Numbered from the stretch's first letter, positions 43,401 to 51,992 are shown. The stretch: 64,000 bases of DNA from Blastococcus sp. KM273128 (GCF_021698975.1 NZ_SSXA01000009.1:1-64000), one strand, 5' to 3'. The notes: generated by a model from the sequence alone, not told the origin. Translations and numbers: made by a program.

Positions 43401-43912
43401 TCCTTGAGCGCACGGGCATTGTTCTCGTCCTGCTGGCGGAACTTCTCCGCGAGCTTGACGACATCGGCACGGTTCAGCGGCGCCTGACTGCCGGCGAGCT
43501 TCGGATCGAACACAGCCCCGGTCGGCACCGAAGCCGGATTGGTGGAGTAGCGGAACGCCGTCCACACCACCACGTGATGCAACTCGCGCAGCACATCGGC
43601 CGCGGCCCGGGCCGGGATGGACTGCACGTCATGGACCGCACGGTTGCCGAGCTTGCGGATCAGGTTGAGCTTCTGCCCGATGCCGACCCCGACGCGCCGC
43701 TGGAACGCCGCCTCGTTGATACGAGCAGAAAGGTCGTCCTTATACGGAACAGGCAACCCGTCGACGTCGTAGATCAATCCAACGATCTGCTCGGCCGCGC
43801 GACGCGCATAAAAGCACGCCGACCGCGGGTCTGAGGTTAGGTAGGACTCGGCCCGCGTGCAGTCAGCATGAATGGGGGGCCACTCGACTGCGATGAAGTC
43901 GAAGTTGCTCAT
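40493..43912 (-). CDS. hsdR: Type I restriction endonuclease subunit R
   Basis: Restriction and DNA-translocating subunit, 1139 residues. Order: N-terminal DUF4145-like helical domain (1-125), coiled coil (150-195), endonuclease domain with D250 (GFVDYVLW) and E264-x-K266 (VVEAKK), SF2 helicase with Walker A ATGSGKT at about 379-385, DEAH at 475-478, and a motif VI QMIGRGTR near 690, then the EcoEI-type C-terminal domain. All catalytic motifs are intact. It is the last gene of the hsdM-hsdS-hsdR operon, 119 bases after hsdS. Type I enzymes cleave unmodified DNA at a distance from the target, using ATP. Confidence 0.95.
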   Translation of the reverse strand: MSNFDFIAVEWPPIHADCTRAESYLTSDPRSACFYARRAAEQIVGLIYDVDGLPVPYKDDLSARINEAAFQRRVGVGIGQKLNLIRKLGNRAVHDVQSIPARAAADVLRELHHVVVWTAFRYSTNPASVPTGAVFDPKLAGSQAPLNRADVVKLAEKFRQQDENNARALKERDDLAAAKDAEIEALRQQIKAAQAANTLTDTHDYSEAQTRDLIIDELLREAGWQLTDVRDREFEVTGMPNVEGKGFVDYVLWGSDGLPLAVVEAKKTTVEPAVGQQQAKLYADCLQQMTGRRPVIFYTNGYQTWLWDDAAGYPPRRVEGFFTADELELMVQRRTGRLPLADAGIDKAIVGRHYQQRAIRVVGEAFTANQRAALLVMATGSGKTRTVIALVDQLMKAGWVKRVLFLADRTALVNQAVGAFKTHLANATTVNLVTEKVADGRVYVSTYPTMMNLINETDGGLRLFGPGYFDLIVIDEAHRSVYQKYRAIFSWFDSLLVGLTATPKDEVDRNTYTLFNLEDGVPTDAYSLDEAVAEGYLVPPVAVSVPTKFLREGIRYNELSEQEKDDWDSLEWSEDGDIPDAVAAEELNKFLFNADTVDKVLATLMQNGHKVAGGDRLGKTIIFAKNQAHAEFIQKRFDANYPEYAGHFARVITHSVTYAQNLIDDFSSKDKAPHIAISIDMLDTGIDVPEVVNLVFFKLVRAKSKFWQMIGRGTRLCPDLYGPGEDKKNFYVFDFCGNLEFFSQNLPDSGGSLQKSLAERLFETRLGLLAALDQTAAGAGADGQPEVGQGEVSERGLRVDVAWTLHEVVVGMNVDNFLVRPARQWVETYSDWDAWHQLTPEKAGDIAHHLAGLPSTKRDDDEDAKRFDLILLRLQLARLDGDAILFERLRTQVQDIAGALLGQTGIPSVKAQEQLLEELSGDEWWVDVTLPMLELARRRIRGLVRFVEKSRRAVVYSNFADELGESSVVELPGVTPGTNWERFRAKARAYLRDHENHLALQRLRRNLQLTPEDLASLEAMLVESGAGSEADIARAREESHGLGLFIRSLVGLDREAATTAFDRYLTDATYSANQIRFIQLIVEHLTANGVMEVERLYESPFTDSAPHGPDSIFTEDEVDGIVTVLHQVRDRALPDVTVA

Positions 43913-44031
43913 GTTCCTACTCCCCGTTCACCATTGAGAGCCACTAGGCAGTCAGCAAGACTGGGGCGCCGATACCGATAGCCGTCCCACATTCGAATCC
44001 CCCGCAGTTCAGTCCCCGATGACTTCACACA

Positions 44032-45153
44032 TTAGAGGGTGCCACTAAATGCTCGGGCTCGAAGTGCCGCGGACATCTCATCAAGTACTGCCAACTGCTG
44101 TCGATGCCGGGATGACACGACCTCAACCCCCTCGATCGCGTCGGCAAACTCCTGTTGACGCCGAGGCGAGGGAACGGGCACGACTAGCGGCGAAAGATCT
44201 TGCTTGTTGAGTTGCGGCACGGAACTACCACTAGCAATGGTAGCGAGGTCGAAACTCAGAAACCATGCGAACAGGTACTGCAGGTCAAGGTCCATCTTTG
44301 GAGTGATGGCCATAAGGTTGGGGTCCAGCACAGTCGGACGCACGACGATTCGCTTCTTGTTTGTCCCGATAGCGCCACCCCTCTTCGGAATAACAATGGA
44401 GCCGGCGGGACAGGTGGCGGAGCGAGATCCCGGATGTGCACTCCAAAGCGCGCATGTCTCTACCGCCCGCTCATTGCCCGGACGATTCATGTCAGAGACC
44501 TTCATCAGCAGGTAGCCGCTGCCTTGACCGGTATACGTCTCCCCTTCCGGAAGGCTGCTACCCGCGAAGAAATCGGCAACCTCACCCAGCTTCCGTTCCA
44601 CCGTCCCCCCATCTTGAAGCACGTCATTCAAGAGTGAGTGAACAAGCGGGTCGAGGGTCGTTAGGGCCCGGCGACGTTGAGCCCGGAGCGCATCGACTCG
44701 ATCGAGGATTTCGGCGATACGGCCCTGTTCATCAAGAGGCGGAACCTCAATCGGCATTTCTCCGATGTCATTCCGATTGACCTGTAGGAACGTCGCCCCT
44801 CTACCCTTAGCTGCGAGCTTTGATTCATTCTCAGTGAGCCAATGCCACAGGAAACGCTGATGCAGGTCCGGGCCTGACCTAAGTGCGGCAACTCCACGAC
44901 CTACGCAGTACTCTCCATCCGCCCAAACCTTTGCGCCAATCGACGCGCGAATGCTCAGCAGGATGTCTCCCTGCGCACACAGCTTCGATGGAGCTGTGGT
45001 GAACTTCTTGACCGATAGCCCGTCGCCAGAGAAGTCGCCCGCCCCTGCAACGAGTGGCCAGCCGCGCCCGTCATTGTTGTACGAGTCCCCAGGCGGCGCC
45101 TGGCCCATCGTGATGACACAGACTTCGTCCAGTCGCCGCTGCACACCGCTCAT
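44032..45153 (-). CDS. hsdS: Type I restriction-modification specificity subunit S
   Basis: Specificity subunit, 373 residues, with the expected two target-recognition domains: the first around 1-140, then a central conserved helix region (EILDRVDALRAQRRRALTTLDPLVHSLLNDVL), a second recognition domain around 185-330, and the C-terminal helix (ADAIEGVEVVSSRHRQQLAVLDEMSAAL). Two half-TRDs imply a bipartite target. It overlaps the hsdM stop by ATGA. The base composition is lower in GC than hsdR, as often for exchanged S genes. Confidence 0.93.
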   Translation of the reverse strand: MSGVQRRLDEVCVITMGQAPPGDSYNNDGRGWPLVAGAGDFSGDGLSVKKFTTAPSKLCAQGDILLSIRASIGAKVWADGEYCVGRGVAALRSGPDLHQRFLWHWLTENESKLAAKGRGATFLQVNRNDIGEMPIEVPPLDEQGRIAEILDRVDALRAQRRRALTTLDPLVHSLLNDVLQDGGTVERKLGEVADFFAGSSLPEGETYTGQGSGYLLMKVSDMNRPGNERAVETCALWSAHPGSRSATCPAGSIVIPKRGGAIGTNKKRIVVRPTVLDPNLMAITPKMDLDLQYLFAWFLSFDLATIASGSSVPQLNKQDLSPLVVPVPSPRRQQEFADAIEGVEVVSSRHRQQLAVLDEMSAALRARAFSGTL

Positions 45154-46610
45154 CGCAGTAGAGCTTTCAAGTCGGCGATTCCTTGCGTAATCTCCGCCTC
45201 GAGATCCTCAAGATCCGCCATGATCTCGTGCGGCTTGCGGTGTTCTACCTCGACTCGAACGGCTTCCTTGTAGCGGTTGACCGAGAGGTCGAAGTTCTGG
45301 GCGACGATCTCTGGCTTAGGCACACAAAAGCTCTGCTCGGTGCGTGCTCGCTTCAGTTCACCATCACCACGCTGGCGCCAGCGTGTCAGCACATCAGGCA
45401 GGTCATTGACTTCAGTGGAAGTCCGCTTGTCATCGAGACTAAAGCCGTCAGCTCGGACGTCATAGAACCAGACATTATCGGTGCCGCCACTATTTGTCTT
45501 GGTAAAGAGGAGTATGGCCGTGGAAACACCAGCGTACGGTCTGAACACCCCCGAGGGCAGTTTCACCACCGCGTCCAGCTTCTGATCCTCAACCAGGATC
45601 TGGCGGAGCGCCTTATGTGCCGTCGATGACCCGAAGAGAACACCGTCGGGGACGATGACCGCCGCACGGCCGCCGGGCTTGAGCAGCCGCAGGAACAAAG
45701 CAAGAAAGAGCAGTTCCGTCTTCTTCGTCTTGACGACGCGCTGCAGGTCCTTCGAAGTTGACTCGTAGTCCAGGCTGCCAGCAAAGGGCGGGTTCGCCAA
45801 GATCAGCGAGTAGAGCCCCTCCTCGCCTGCTGCGCCCTCCGACAGGGAGTCACGGTAGCGAATGTCCGGCTGCTCGACCCCGTGCAGCAGCATGTTCATG
45901 CTGCCGATGCGGAGCATGGTGGAGTCGAAGTCGTACCCATGAAACATGCTGCGGTGGTAGTGCTGCCGCTGCTCATCGTCGGTCATGACCGTGGGGTGCT
46001 CGCGCCGCACGTACTCGGACGCGGCGACGAGAAAGCCAGCAGTGCCGCAGGCAGGGTCGCAGATCTCGTCCGACGGCTGCGGGGCGGTCATCGCCACCAT
46101 CAGCTGGATGATGTGCCGCGGCGTCCGGAACTGGCCGTTCTGACCTGCGGTGGCGATCTTGCTGAGCATGTACTCGTAAAGGTCGCCATTGGTGTCGCGG
46201 TCCTGCATGGGGACGTCGTCGAGCATGTCGACGACGCGGGAGAGCAGAGCCGGGGTCGGGATGGTGAACCGGGCGTCCCTCATGTGCTCGGAGTACGTCG
46301 ACCCGTCGCCGCCGAGCCGGCGCAGGAACGGGAACACGCCCTCGCCGATCACCTGGTGCATAACACCAGGCTCGAAGTCCTTGAACCGGGACCAACGCAG
46401 GTCCGCCTCGCCGGGCTGGAAGATCGGATCCTCGATCGGCTTGCCGGTGCGGTTGGCCTTCCGCTCCTTCAGGGTCTGGAGGTCGTCAAGGCGACGGATG
46501 AAGAGCAGGTAGGTGATCTGCTCGATGACCTCGAGGGGGTTGGAGATACCTCCGGACCAGAAGGCGTCCCAGACCCTGTCGATCTTGCCCTTCAGATCGC
46601 CAGTGATCAC
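45150..46610 (-). CDS. hsdM: Type I restriction-modification DNA methyltransferase subunit M
   Basis: N6-adenine methyltransferase subunit, 486 residues. The N-terminal helical domain (DAFWSGGISNPLEVIEQITYLLFIRRLDD) precedes SAM motif I (DPACGTAGF, 185-193) and catalytic motif IV NPPF at 273-276, with the target-contact loop between. It modifies the host DNA at the site given by HsdS and forms the M2S core. It is first in the operon; the region upstream (to 47169) should hold the promoter. Start ATG 46610. Confidence 0.95.
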   Translation of the reverse strand: MITGDLKGKIDRVWDAFWSGGISNPLEVIEQITYLLFIRRLDDLQTLKERKANRTGKPIEDPIFQPGEADLRWSRFKDFEPGVMHQVIGEGVFPFLRRLGGDGSTYSEHMRDARFTIPTPALLSRVVDMLDDVPMQDRDTNGDLYEYMLSKIATAGQNGQFRTPRHIIQLMVAMTAPQPSDEICDPACGTAGFLVAASEYVRREHPTVMTDDEQRQHYHRSMFHGYDFDSTMLRIGSMNMLLHGVEQPDIRYRDSLSEGAAGEEGLYSLILANPPFAGSLDYESTSKDLQRVVKTKKTELLFLALFLRLLKPGGRAAVIVPDGVLFGSSTAHKALRQILVEDQKLDAVVKLPSGVFRPYAGVSTAILLFTKTNSGGTDNVWFYDVRADGFSLDDKRTSTEVNDLPDVLTRWRQRGDGELKRARTEQSFCVPKPEIVAQNFDLSVNRYKEAVRVEVEHRKPHEIMADLEDLEAEITQGIADLKALLR

Positions 46611-47169
46611 TCTGACACCCCCGTCACCTGCGCCACCAGCAGCACTGAGTCGCGAAACTGGTCAGCTGCCGTGAACAGCACGTCCTCGATCGTCAGCGGT
46701 TCGGACCCGTTCTTGTTCGCGCGCGACGGCACCTGCAACTCCCTCGGTTGTTTGAAGCACAGGCACGGTAGCCCGACAGCCACCGTGCAGTGGACAACCG
46801 GACACGGTCGGTCACGCCAACGAGCGGTTCACCTCCTTTCGGCGTCGGCATGACCCAGATGCGTCTCCTGCGTCCAAGCATCAGCGGGTCTGGACGGCGT
46901 GGGACCTGGGCGACGGCGCCGTCGAACATCACCTCCTTCGGTGACGGCTGCCAGCCGGCGGAAACCCGGCGTCCGTTCGATCTCTGTGGAGTTGTCAATG
47001 TGCGATCGGCGGCGCCTCGCGCCGCCGACGATGGGCAAGGTCACCAAGCGGCTGTGCTTCGTCAATCGGGCTGCTCGGTCGAATGTCCCGACGGACTCAG
47101 CCGGCACAGCTGAAGGCGCGGATCGTCCGCCGCGGCCCGTTGGGTCGCCAGCCAACCGGAGGTGCCGGC
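46611..47169. other. Intergenic region between hsdM and the mobile module
   Basis: About 560 bases without a convincing gene. It probably contains divergent promoters for hsdM and for the gene at 47170. A 9-bp hairpin TCGGCGGCG/CGCCGCCGA lies at 47006-47028. Short ORFs in all frames look like shadows. No clear terminal repeats of the adjacent module are visible here. Confidence 0.45.
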
Positions 47170-47535
47170 ATGACCGTGCTCCGCTTCCCATCTGCCGTCG
47201 GCCGCCACGAGCCGTGGCCGTCAGACCGCGTCGTCACTGCCTCGGACCAAGCTGTGCTCACCCGGGCAGCGACGCTGGTGGGCATCCCCAGCCGGGTGCT
47301 ACCTCTACCGCTGCGCTGGGGTCCCGGCCCCGCGCAGCTGGCGGTCCTTCGTGTCACCGCTGAACTGCTCCTGTCGCGGCTGGAGGAGTCGACCGGTGCG
47401 TGCCCCGACTGCGCCGGCTCCGACCTGGCGATGGAGTGCGCCCGTGAACTCGGAAAGCTGGAGGCCCGGCTGGACGCCCTCGCCCGCGACGCGGAGCTGG
47501 TGCTGGGCTGGATGGCGGCTCCAACCGAGCGGTGA
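47170..47535 (+). CDS. Small Cys-containing hypothetical protein (mobile module gene 1)
   Basis: A 121-residue protein from ATG 47170, with a GGAGG ribosome site 8 bases upstream. Mostly helical; a short ACPDCAGSDLAMECARELG stretch has CxxC spacing that could bind zinc or be structural. No family recognised. It is first in a co-directional set of five genes ending with a DDE transposase-like gene. It probably belongs to that module; no function is claimed. Confidence 0.65.
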   Translation: MTVLRFPSAVGRHEPWPSDRVVTASDQAVLTRAATLVGIPSRVLPLPLRWGPGPAQLAVLRVTAELLLSRLEESTGACPDCAGSDLAMECARELGKLEARLDALARDAELVLGWMAAPTER

Positions 47536-47566
47536 CAGGGCTTGTGCCCTGGGAAGCCGCGCTCAG

Positions 47567-47604
47567 GGGTGACGCGGACGGGCTTCGGCCCGTCCGCGTC
47601 ACCC
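47567..47604 (+). terminator. Perfect UUCG-loop hairpin inside the mobile module
   Basis: A perfect 17-bp stem, left arm from 47567 (GGGTGACGCGGACGGGC) and right arm to 47604, with a TTCG loop at 47584-47587. It lies 32 bases after gene 1 and 42 bases before gene 2. Could terminate or stabilise the first transcript; with a UUCG cap it is very stable. Confidence 0.7.
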
Positions 47605-47646
47605 GCACCGCCGGTGCCGGGGACGCCGATCGGCACGGAGAAGCCG

Positions 47647-47982
47647 ATGACCCCCAACTCAGACACTCCGGGCACCTGCACGCCCGAACCGCTACGCGAC
47701 TACCGGCTGAGGAAGCTCCTCGTTCGCCGGCAGGCGCTCGCCGACGCCGCGGTCGAGCACCTCTGCCACGACCTGCCCGGCGCTGACGTCCTCTGGCAGA
47801 GCCTCCACCGCGTCGAGGAACGGCTGCGGCAGGAGTACCCCGCCGTCTGGGCCCAGTCGAACGCCGGATGGGTGGCGGCCGACGCCGCCCGGCTGCACCC
47901 CGCTGGCCGGCCCGCATCGAAGTCCTGCCGGCTCTGCCGACAGTGGCACGTATCCGACGTCGAGGTCCGCCCGGCGTCCTGA
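47647..47982 (+). CDS. Small hypothetical protein (mobile module gene 2)
   Basis: A 111-residue protein, ATG 47647 preceded by GGAGA. N-terminal half helical (LRDYRLRKLLVRRQALADAAVEHL); C-terminal half has a CRLCRQWH motif (CxxC...H) that could bind zinc. Not recognised. Same strand and spacing as its neighbours, so likely part of the module with the recombinase-like genes. Confidence 0.6.
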   Translation: MTPNSDTPGTCTPEPLRDYRLRKLLVRRQALADAAVEHLCHDLPGADVLWQSLHRVEERLRQEYPAVWAQSNAGWVAADAARLHPAGRPASKSCRLCRQWHVSDVEVRPAS

Positions 47983-48135
47983 ACACCACCGTGGCCCCGC
48001 CCGCAAGGGCGGGGCCACACCCATGTCCGGGTCCGGTGCGCCGGCGGTCCACGCCAGCACGGTCAGCCAAGCGCCTTCCCCACGGTCGGATCGACCTCAT
48101 TGCCGATCCGACCCATCGCCGGACACGTACCGGGC

Positions 48136-48927
48136 ATGACCGCTACCGCCGACGGCCCCGGCCCCCGGCTCGACGACCCCGCTGAACTCGACCGCTTTCT
48201 CACTGACTACACCCCCACCGGGCTGGACGCCGACCGGTGGGCGGTCCTCGCCCCGGACGCCATCGCCCTGGTCAGGAAGGCCGGACCGCTTACCCGGACG
48301 CGGGTGGAGAAAGACATCCAGGCGCTCGGGGCGGTCGCCGCCCGGCTGATCGAGCGCAACCGCCAGCTGTCGCTGGACGAGGCGCTGGCGGACGCGACGC
48401 TGCTGGACTTCGACCTCGCACTCGCACGCGCCGGTGCGCGGGACAAGACCCGCGAGAACCGTCGCGGCATCCTGCGCCGCTTGCAGGCGGTGCACCACGG
48501 CGTGCCCTGGCGTCGGGAGCGCCGCGCGGACGGCGAGCGGGTGGACGACCTACCCCCGCCGTCGCTCGTGAACGAGGTCGCCCGGGTCGTCGCCGCCGCC
48601 GGGGCGGACTGCGGCACCGGCGCGATGGCCCTCATCGCGGCTGTGGACGCCGCTCGACGTGCCCGCCGCACAGACGTCGAGGCCGCCGTCGATCCGGCGG
48701 ACTGGCGGCGGGCGCGGGCGTTCGCTGAGCGCCACGGACTCGGGCTGACCCAGCGGGTGCTGGCCGCAGTGATCACCCACGAGCTGCTGCAGAGCGAGCA
48801 GCCGGTGGCGGTGCTGATCGCCGCAGCGGGACTGACCCGGCGCGACCTCGACCTCGGCCTCACCTACGCCGCGGTCCTCCCGGAGCGGCCCTCGGAGCAG
48901 CAGCGGGCGGTGCTGCGCGGCGCCTGA
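48136..48927 (+). CDS. Recombinase-like hypothetical protein A (mobile module gene 3)
   Basis: A 263-residue protein from ATG 48136. The N-half is helical. The C-half carries AAAGADCGTGAMALIAAVDAAR and QPVAVLIAAAGLTRRDLDLG, which resemble the corresponding places in gene 4 (VVALCAGAGLDSVDLRHL; VPIGVLLQAAGLKSARTLVDL). Gene 4 in turn resembles the catalytic domain of tyrosine recombinases. Here neither catalytic Arg nor Tyr is evident, so this looks like a non-catalytic relative. It may assist DNA binding. Classification rests on visual similarity only. Confidence 0.6.
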   Translation: MTATADGPGPRLDDPAELDRFLTDYTPTGLDADRWAVLAPDAIALVRKAGPLTRTRVEKDIQALGAVAARLIERNRQLSLDEALADATLLDFDLALARAGARDKTRENRRGILRRLQAVHHGVPWRRERRADGERVDDLPPPSLVNEVARVVAAAGADCGTGAMALIAAVDAARRARRTDVEAAVDPADWRRARAFAERHGLGLTQRVLAAVITHELLQSEQPVAVLIAAAGLTRRDLDLGLTYAAVLPERPSEQQRAVLRGA

Positions 48928-49027
48928 CGACGTGAGGTCGGCGGTGATTGCCGTACCGGTCGGCCCCCGCACGGTCCCGGCCCGAGCTGCCCGGAGAGGC
49001 CGGGCGGCCGGACTGAGGAGCCCGACC

Positions 49028-50056
49028 TTGACGAGCAACTCCACACGGCGGCGCAAGCCCAGCAAGGCGGCCATGGCCCGCCAGCTGGCGCAGGTGCAGG
49101 CCGAGCACGAGCAGCAGCGGCAGCTGCCGCCGGCGCTGGCGCAGCTGATCGACGACTACACCGGCACCAACTACACCGCCGTACAGATGGCGAGCATCCA
49201 GCCGTTCCTCCGCACCGTCATCACCGCCAGCACGCTGACCGGCGTCGAGAGCGTCCGGAAGCACTGCACGCACATCGCCGGGCTGGCGGCCTACGCGATC
49301 TACCGCGGCGTCGCCCTCGACCCTCCGCAGGTGCTCACCACGGCCTTCATCGACGAGTACGTGCGCCTGGGCATGACCGGTGCCGGCGACTCCGTCAAGG
49401 GGGAACGGCGGCGGCGCCTGCTCGCCCTCGCCCGCACCGTCAACCCGGGCCCCACCACTCCGGCGCGGCTCACCCCGATCGGCCACCGCGCGGTCAAGCC
49501 GCCCTACACGCCGACGGAGCTGGCCATCATCGCCCGCGTCTGCCGCACGCAGCCCACCGAGACCAAGCGCCGCGACCTGTCGGTCGTGGTGGCGCTGTGC
49601 GCCGGCGCCGGCCTGGACAGCGTCGACCTCCGCCACCTGCACACCGAGCACATCGAGGACCTCGAAACCGACGGTCTGCAGGTCCACGTCCAGCAGCCGC
49701 GGCCGCGGACCGTGCCGCTACGCAGGGGGATGGAGGACCTGCTCCGCGCCGCGATGGACGGCCGGCGCACCGGCGAACTCGTCATCGGGGAGAAGCCGGA
49801 CCGGCGGAACACCGCCGCCCGCGCCGTGGAGAACGCCGCCCTCTACAACGTCCCGCACATCGAGCCCGCGCGGCTGCGCGCCACCTGGCTCGCCGACCTG
49901 ATGACCGACACCGTGCCCATCGGGGTGCTCCTGCAGGCGGCCGGGCTGAAGTCCGCCCGCACGCTGGTCGACCTGATGCCCCACGTCGGCCCGTGGCTCG
50001 AGCACAAGGGCCTGACCGCGCCCGCCGCCGACGCGCTGCGCGAGGGTGCCCGGTGA
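49028..50056 (+). CDS. Degenerate tyrosine recombinase-like protein B (mobile module gene 4)
   Basis: TTG 49028 (GAGGAG seven bases upstream) gives 342 residues; an internal ATG at 49073 is an alternative. The N-terminal 40 residues are basic. Residues 50-150 look like a core-binding helical domain; residues 160-330 have the catalytic-fold pattern of phage integrases: YTPTELAIIARVC, ALCAGAGLDSVDLRHLHTEHI at box I (Arg replaced by Asp) and ARLRATWLADLM...LLQAAGLKSARTL at box II (Arg kept). No tyrosine nucleophile is at the expected end. So the fold is likely but catalysis unlikely. The stop overlaps the start of the transposase-like gene. Confidence 0.65.
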   Translation: MTSNSTRRRKPSKAAMARQLAQVQAEHEQQRQLPPALAQLIDDYTGTNYTAVQMASIQPFLRTVITASTLTGVESVRKHCTHIAGLAAYAIYRGVALDPPQVLTTAFIDEYVRLGMTGAGDSVKGERRRRLLALARTVNPGPTTPARLTPIGHRAVKPPYTPTELAIIARVCRTQPTETKRRDLSVVVALCAGAGLDSVDLRHLHTEHIEDLETDGLQVHVQQPRPRTVPLRRGMEDLLRAAMDGRRTGELVIGEKPDRRNTAARAVENAALYNVPHIEPARLRATWLADLMTDTVPIGVLLQAAGLKSARTLVDLMPHVGPWLEHKGLTAPAADALREGAR

Positions 50057-51897
50057 GCGCCAAGCACCTCACTCCGGCGCTGGTCGACCGCACGGTGCAC
50101 GTCATCGACAGCAGCGGCGCCCTCGACCTGGCCTGCCCGCCCCGGCAGCCCGGACAGCGCGGCCGGATCGGCAACATCCGGGACAACACCCGCCTGCTGC
50201 TCATCGGCATGCACCTGTGCACCCGCCTGGGGCACGAGACCACCCTCAGCAGCATCCACCAGGTGCTCACCGAGGCGCTGCCCCGCGACAAGCAGTGGGA
50301 GCTCGGCGTGCTCCGCCCGACCACCACCAAGAAGCGCGCCAACGACAAGCCGTTCGACCCCGACGCGCCCGCGCTGGTCAAGAACGGCAAGCCCCGCAAG
50401 CGCATCTGGACCGAGGACGGCGTCGAGGAGCTCAGCTACGACGATCTCTACAACGCTGCCACCGCCCTGCGGAAGCGGCTCGACTACGGCCACGGCGCCG
50501 CCCCGGGCCTCGACGACGCCGAGCGCGCGGCCCGCCAGGGCGCCGTCGAGCAGATCATCGACGCGCTGACCGCCGCCACCACCATCCCACGGACCGGCAG
50601 CACCTGGGCCCTCGACGCCACCGGCCAATGGGCCTGGACCCGCGGCCCGAGCAAGCGCAAGAAGGAGCTGGAGAAGCAGCTCGCCGACGGCGCCGACGGC
50701 GTGAAGGACCCCGACGCGCTCGAGGTCGCCGGCATCGCCACCGACGACGAGGGTGCCACCGCACCCGAGGACCAGAGCGCCCCCGCGCCCGCCACCGCCC
50801 GGGGCCGCTGCCTCGACGCCGCCTGGGGCTACAAGACCAGCAAGACCGGCGAGAAGGAGGTCGGGTTCGGCTTCCACCAGCACACCATGTGCCGCGTTCC
50901 GGACCCCACCGCCGACAACGACGACGAGCCGCTGCTCATCGACGGGTTCATCCTCACCCCGGCCAACGCCGACGTCGTCGACGCCTCCCTCGGGCTGATC
51001 GACCGCATCCGCGCCCGGCACGCCTTCACCCGGCTCCTCGGGGACATGCTCTACACCAACCTCAAGGGCGGCCGGTGGGCCGTGCCCCTGGCCCAGCGGG
51101 GCATTGAGCAGGGGCTGGCGATGCGCAGCGACAACCACAAGGTCGTCGACATCAACGGTGCGCAGATGCAGCACGGCTGGCTGCACTGCGCCGCCGCCCC
51201 GATGGACCAGCGGCCACTGCCGCCCGACCGGGCCTCCGCCGAGGAGTGGGAGACCTTCCACGACAGCGTCGAGGAGTTCCAGCGCAACTGGGCCTTCGAC
51301 CGCAAGGAGAGCGGCCTCGGCAAGAACCTGACCAGCAAGTGGATCTGCCCGGCCCGCGCCGGCCGCGCTGGCTGCCACGCCCTCGGCGCGGCGCAGGTCC
51401 AGGCGGCCACCGAGCTGGAGCTGCCGATCATCACCCCGCCCGGCGACTGGCAGACCCGGCGGTGCTGCACGGGCAAGACGATGGACTTCACGCCGAACCC
51501 GGACGACGTGAACCACCAGCGCAAGCTGATGCAGCGCGAGTACTACGGCAGCCGCCGGTGGCGCCGGCTGTTCAAGCGGCGGGCGCTCGTCGAGGGCGCC
51601 TTCGGCATCCTCAAGAACGCCAGCCGGCAGCGCCTCCGCCGCGGTCAGAACCGGCTGCCCGGCCTGGCCATGGCCTCCATCGTCGCCGCGGTCAAGGCCA
51701 GCGTGTTCAACGAGGAACAGCTCCGCAGCTGGCACGACCGCACCGGCCGCGGCCCGGCGGACCACCCGCTGCTGCAGCCCGACCCGCCGTACTGGGGCTT
51801 CCGCGACCTGACAAAGGAGGAGGCGAAGGCCGTCGACGCCGAGCGCCTGCGCCGCCTCCGCGGCGGCCACCTGCAGCCGGTCCCCCAGGCCGCCTGA
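50053..51897 (+). CDS. DDE transposase-like protein (mobile module gene 5)
   Basis: A 614-residue protein, GTG 50053 (GTGA overlap with gene 4). An RNase-H-type DDE core is suggested by D188 (WALDATGQWAW), D331 (LLGDMLYTN) and E514 (RALVEGAFGILKN), with a long insert between the first two. Cysteines CPARAGRAGC and CC (about 432-472) may form a zinc site. The order and spacing recall IS1182/IS1380-like transposases but the length and the two upstream recombinase-like genes are unusual. A perfect hairpin terminator follows. It is full length and unbroken. Confidence 0.7.
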   Translation: MSAKHLTPALVDRTVHVIDSSGALDLACPPRQPGQRGRIGNIRDNTRLLLIGMHLCTRLGHETTLSSIHQVLTEALPRDKQWELGVLRPTTTKKRANDKPFDPDAPALVKNGKPRKRIWTEDGVEELSYDDLYNAATALRKRLDYGHGAAPGLDDAERAARQGAVEQIIDALTAATTIPRTGSTWALDATGQWAWTRGPSKRKKELEKQLADGADGVKDPDALEVAGIATDDEGATAPEDQSAPAPATARGRCLDAAWGYKTSKTGEKEVGFGFHQHTMCRVPDPTADNDDEPLLIDGFILTPANADVVDASLGLIDRIRARHAFTRLLGDMLYTNLKGGRWAVPLAQRGIEQGLAMRSDNHKVVDINGAQMQHGWLHCAAAPMDQRPLPPDRASAEEWETFHDSVEEFQRNWAFDRKESGLGKNLTSKWICPARAGRAGCHALGAAQVQAATELELPIITPPGDWQTRRCCTGKTMDFTPNPDDVNHQRKLMQREYYGSRRWRRLFKRRALVEGAFGILKNASRQRLRRGQNRLPGLAMASIVAAVKASVFNEEQLRSWHDRTGRGPADHPLLQPDPPYWGFRDLTKEEAKAVDAERLRRLRGGHLQPVPQAA

Positions 51898-51911
51898 CCC
51901 CTGCATGAGAC

Positions 51912-51951
51912 GACGAACCGCCCCGGACCTGGAGGTCCGGGGCGGTTCGTC
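51912..51951 (+). terminator. Strong terminator after the transposase-like gene
   Basis: Perfect 18-bp stem GACGAACCGCCCCGGACC (51912-51929) with its complement (51934-51951), loop TGGA, 15 bases after the stop. Confidence 0.85.
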
Positions 51952-51992
51952 ATTCTGCGAAGAGTCTCCGCGAAATCTGCGAAGACCTCGGG

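Noticed and set aside
43985-44010. ATTCGAATCCCCC string resembling a tRNA T-loop end
   Set aside because: The T-stem does not pair (CCACA against CCCCC) and there are no D- or anticodon arms nearby. No tRNA gene was found in the window.
46693-46998. A 101-residue minus-strand frame upstream of hsdM
   Set aside because: No ribosome site, low-complexity ends and no family; more likely promoter region.
50046-51107. A 353-residue plus-strand frame inside the transposase-like gene
   Set aside because: Its reading is Arg/His/Pro-rich shadow; the overlapping frame has the coherent DDE-type motifs and the GTGA link to gene 4.
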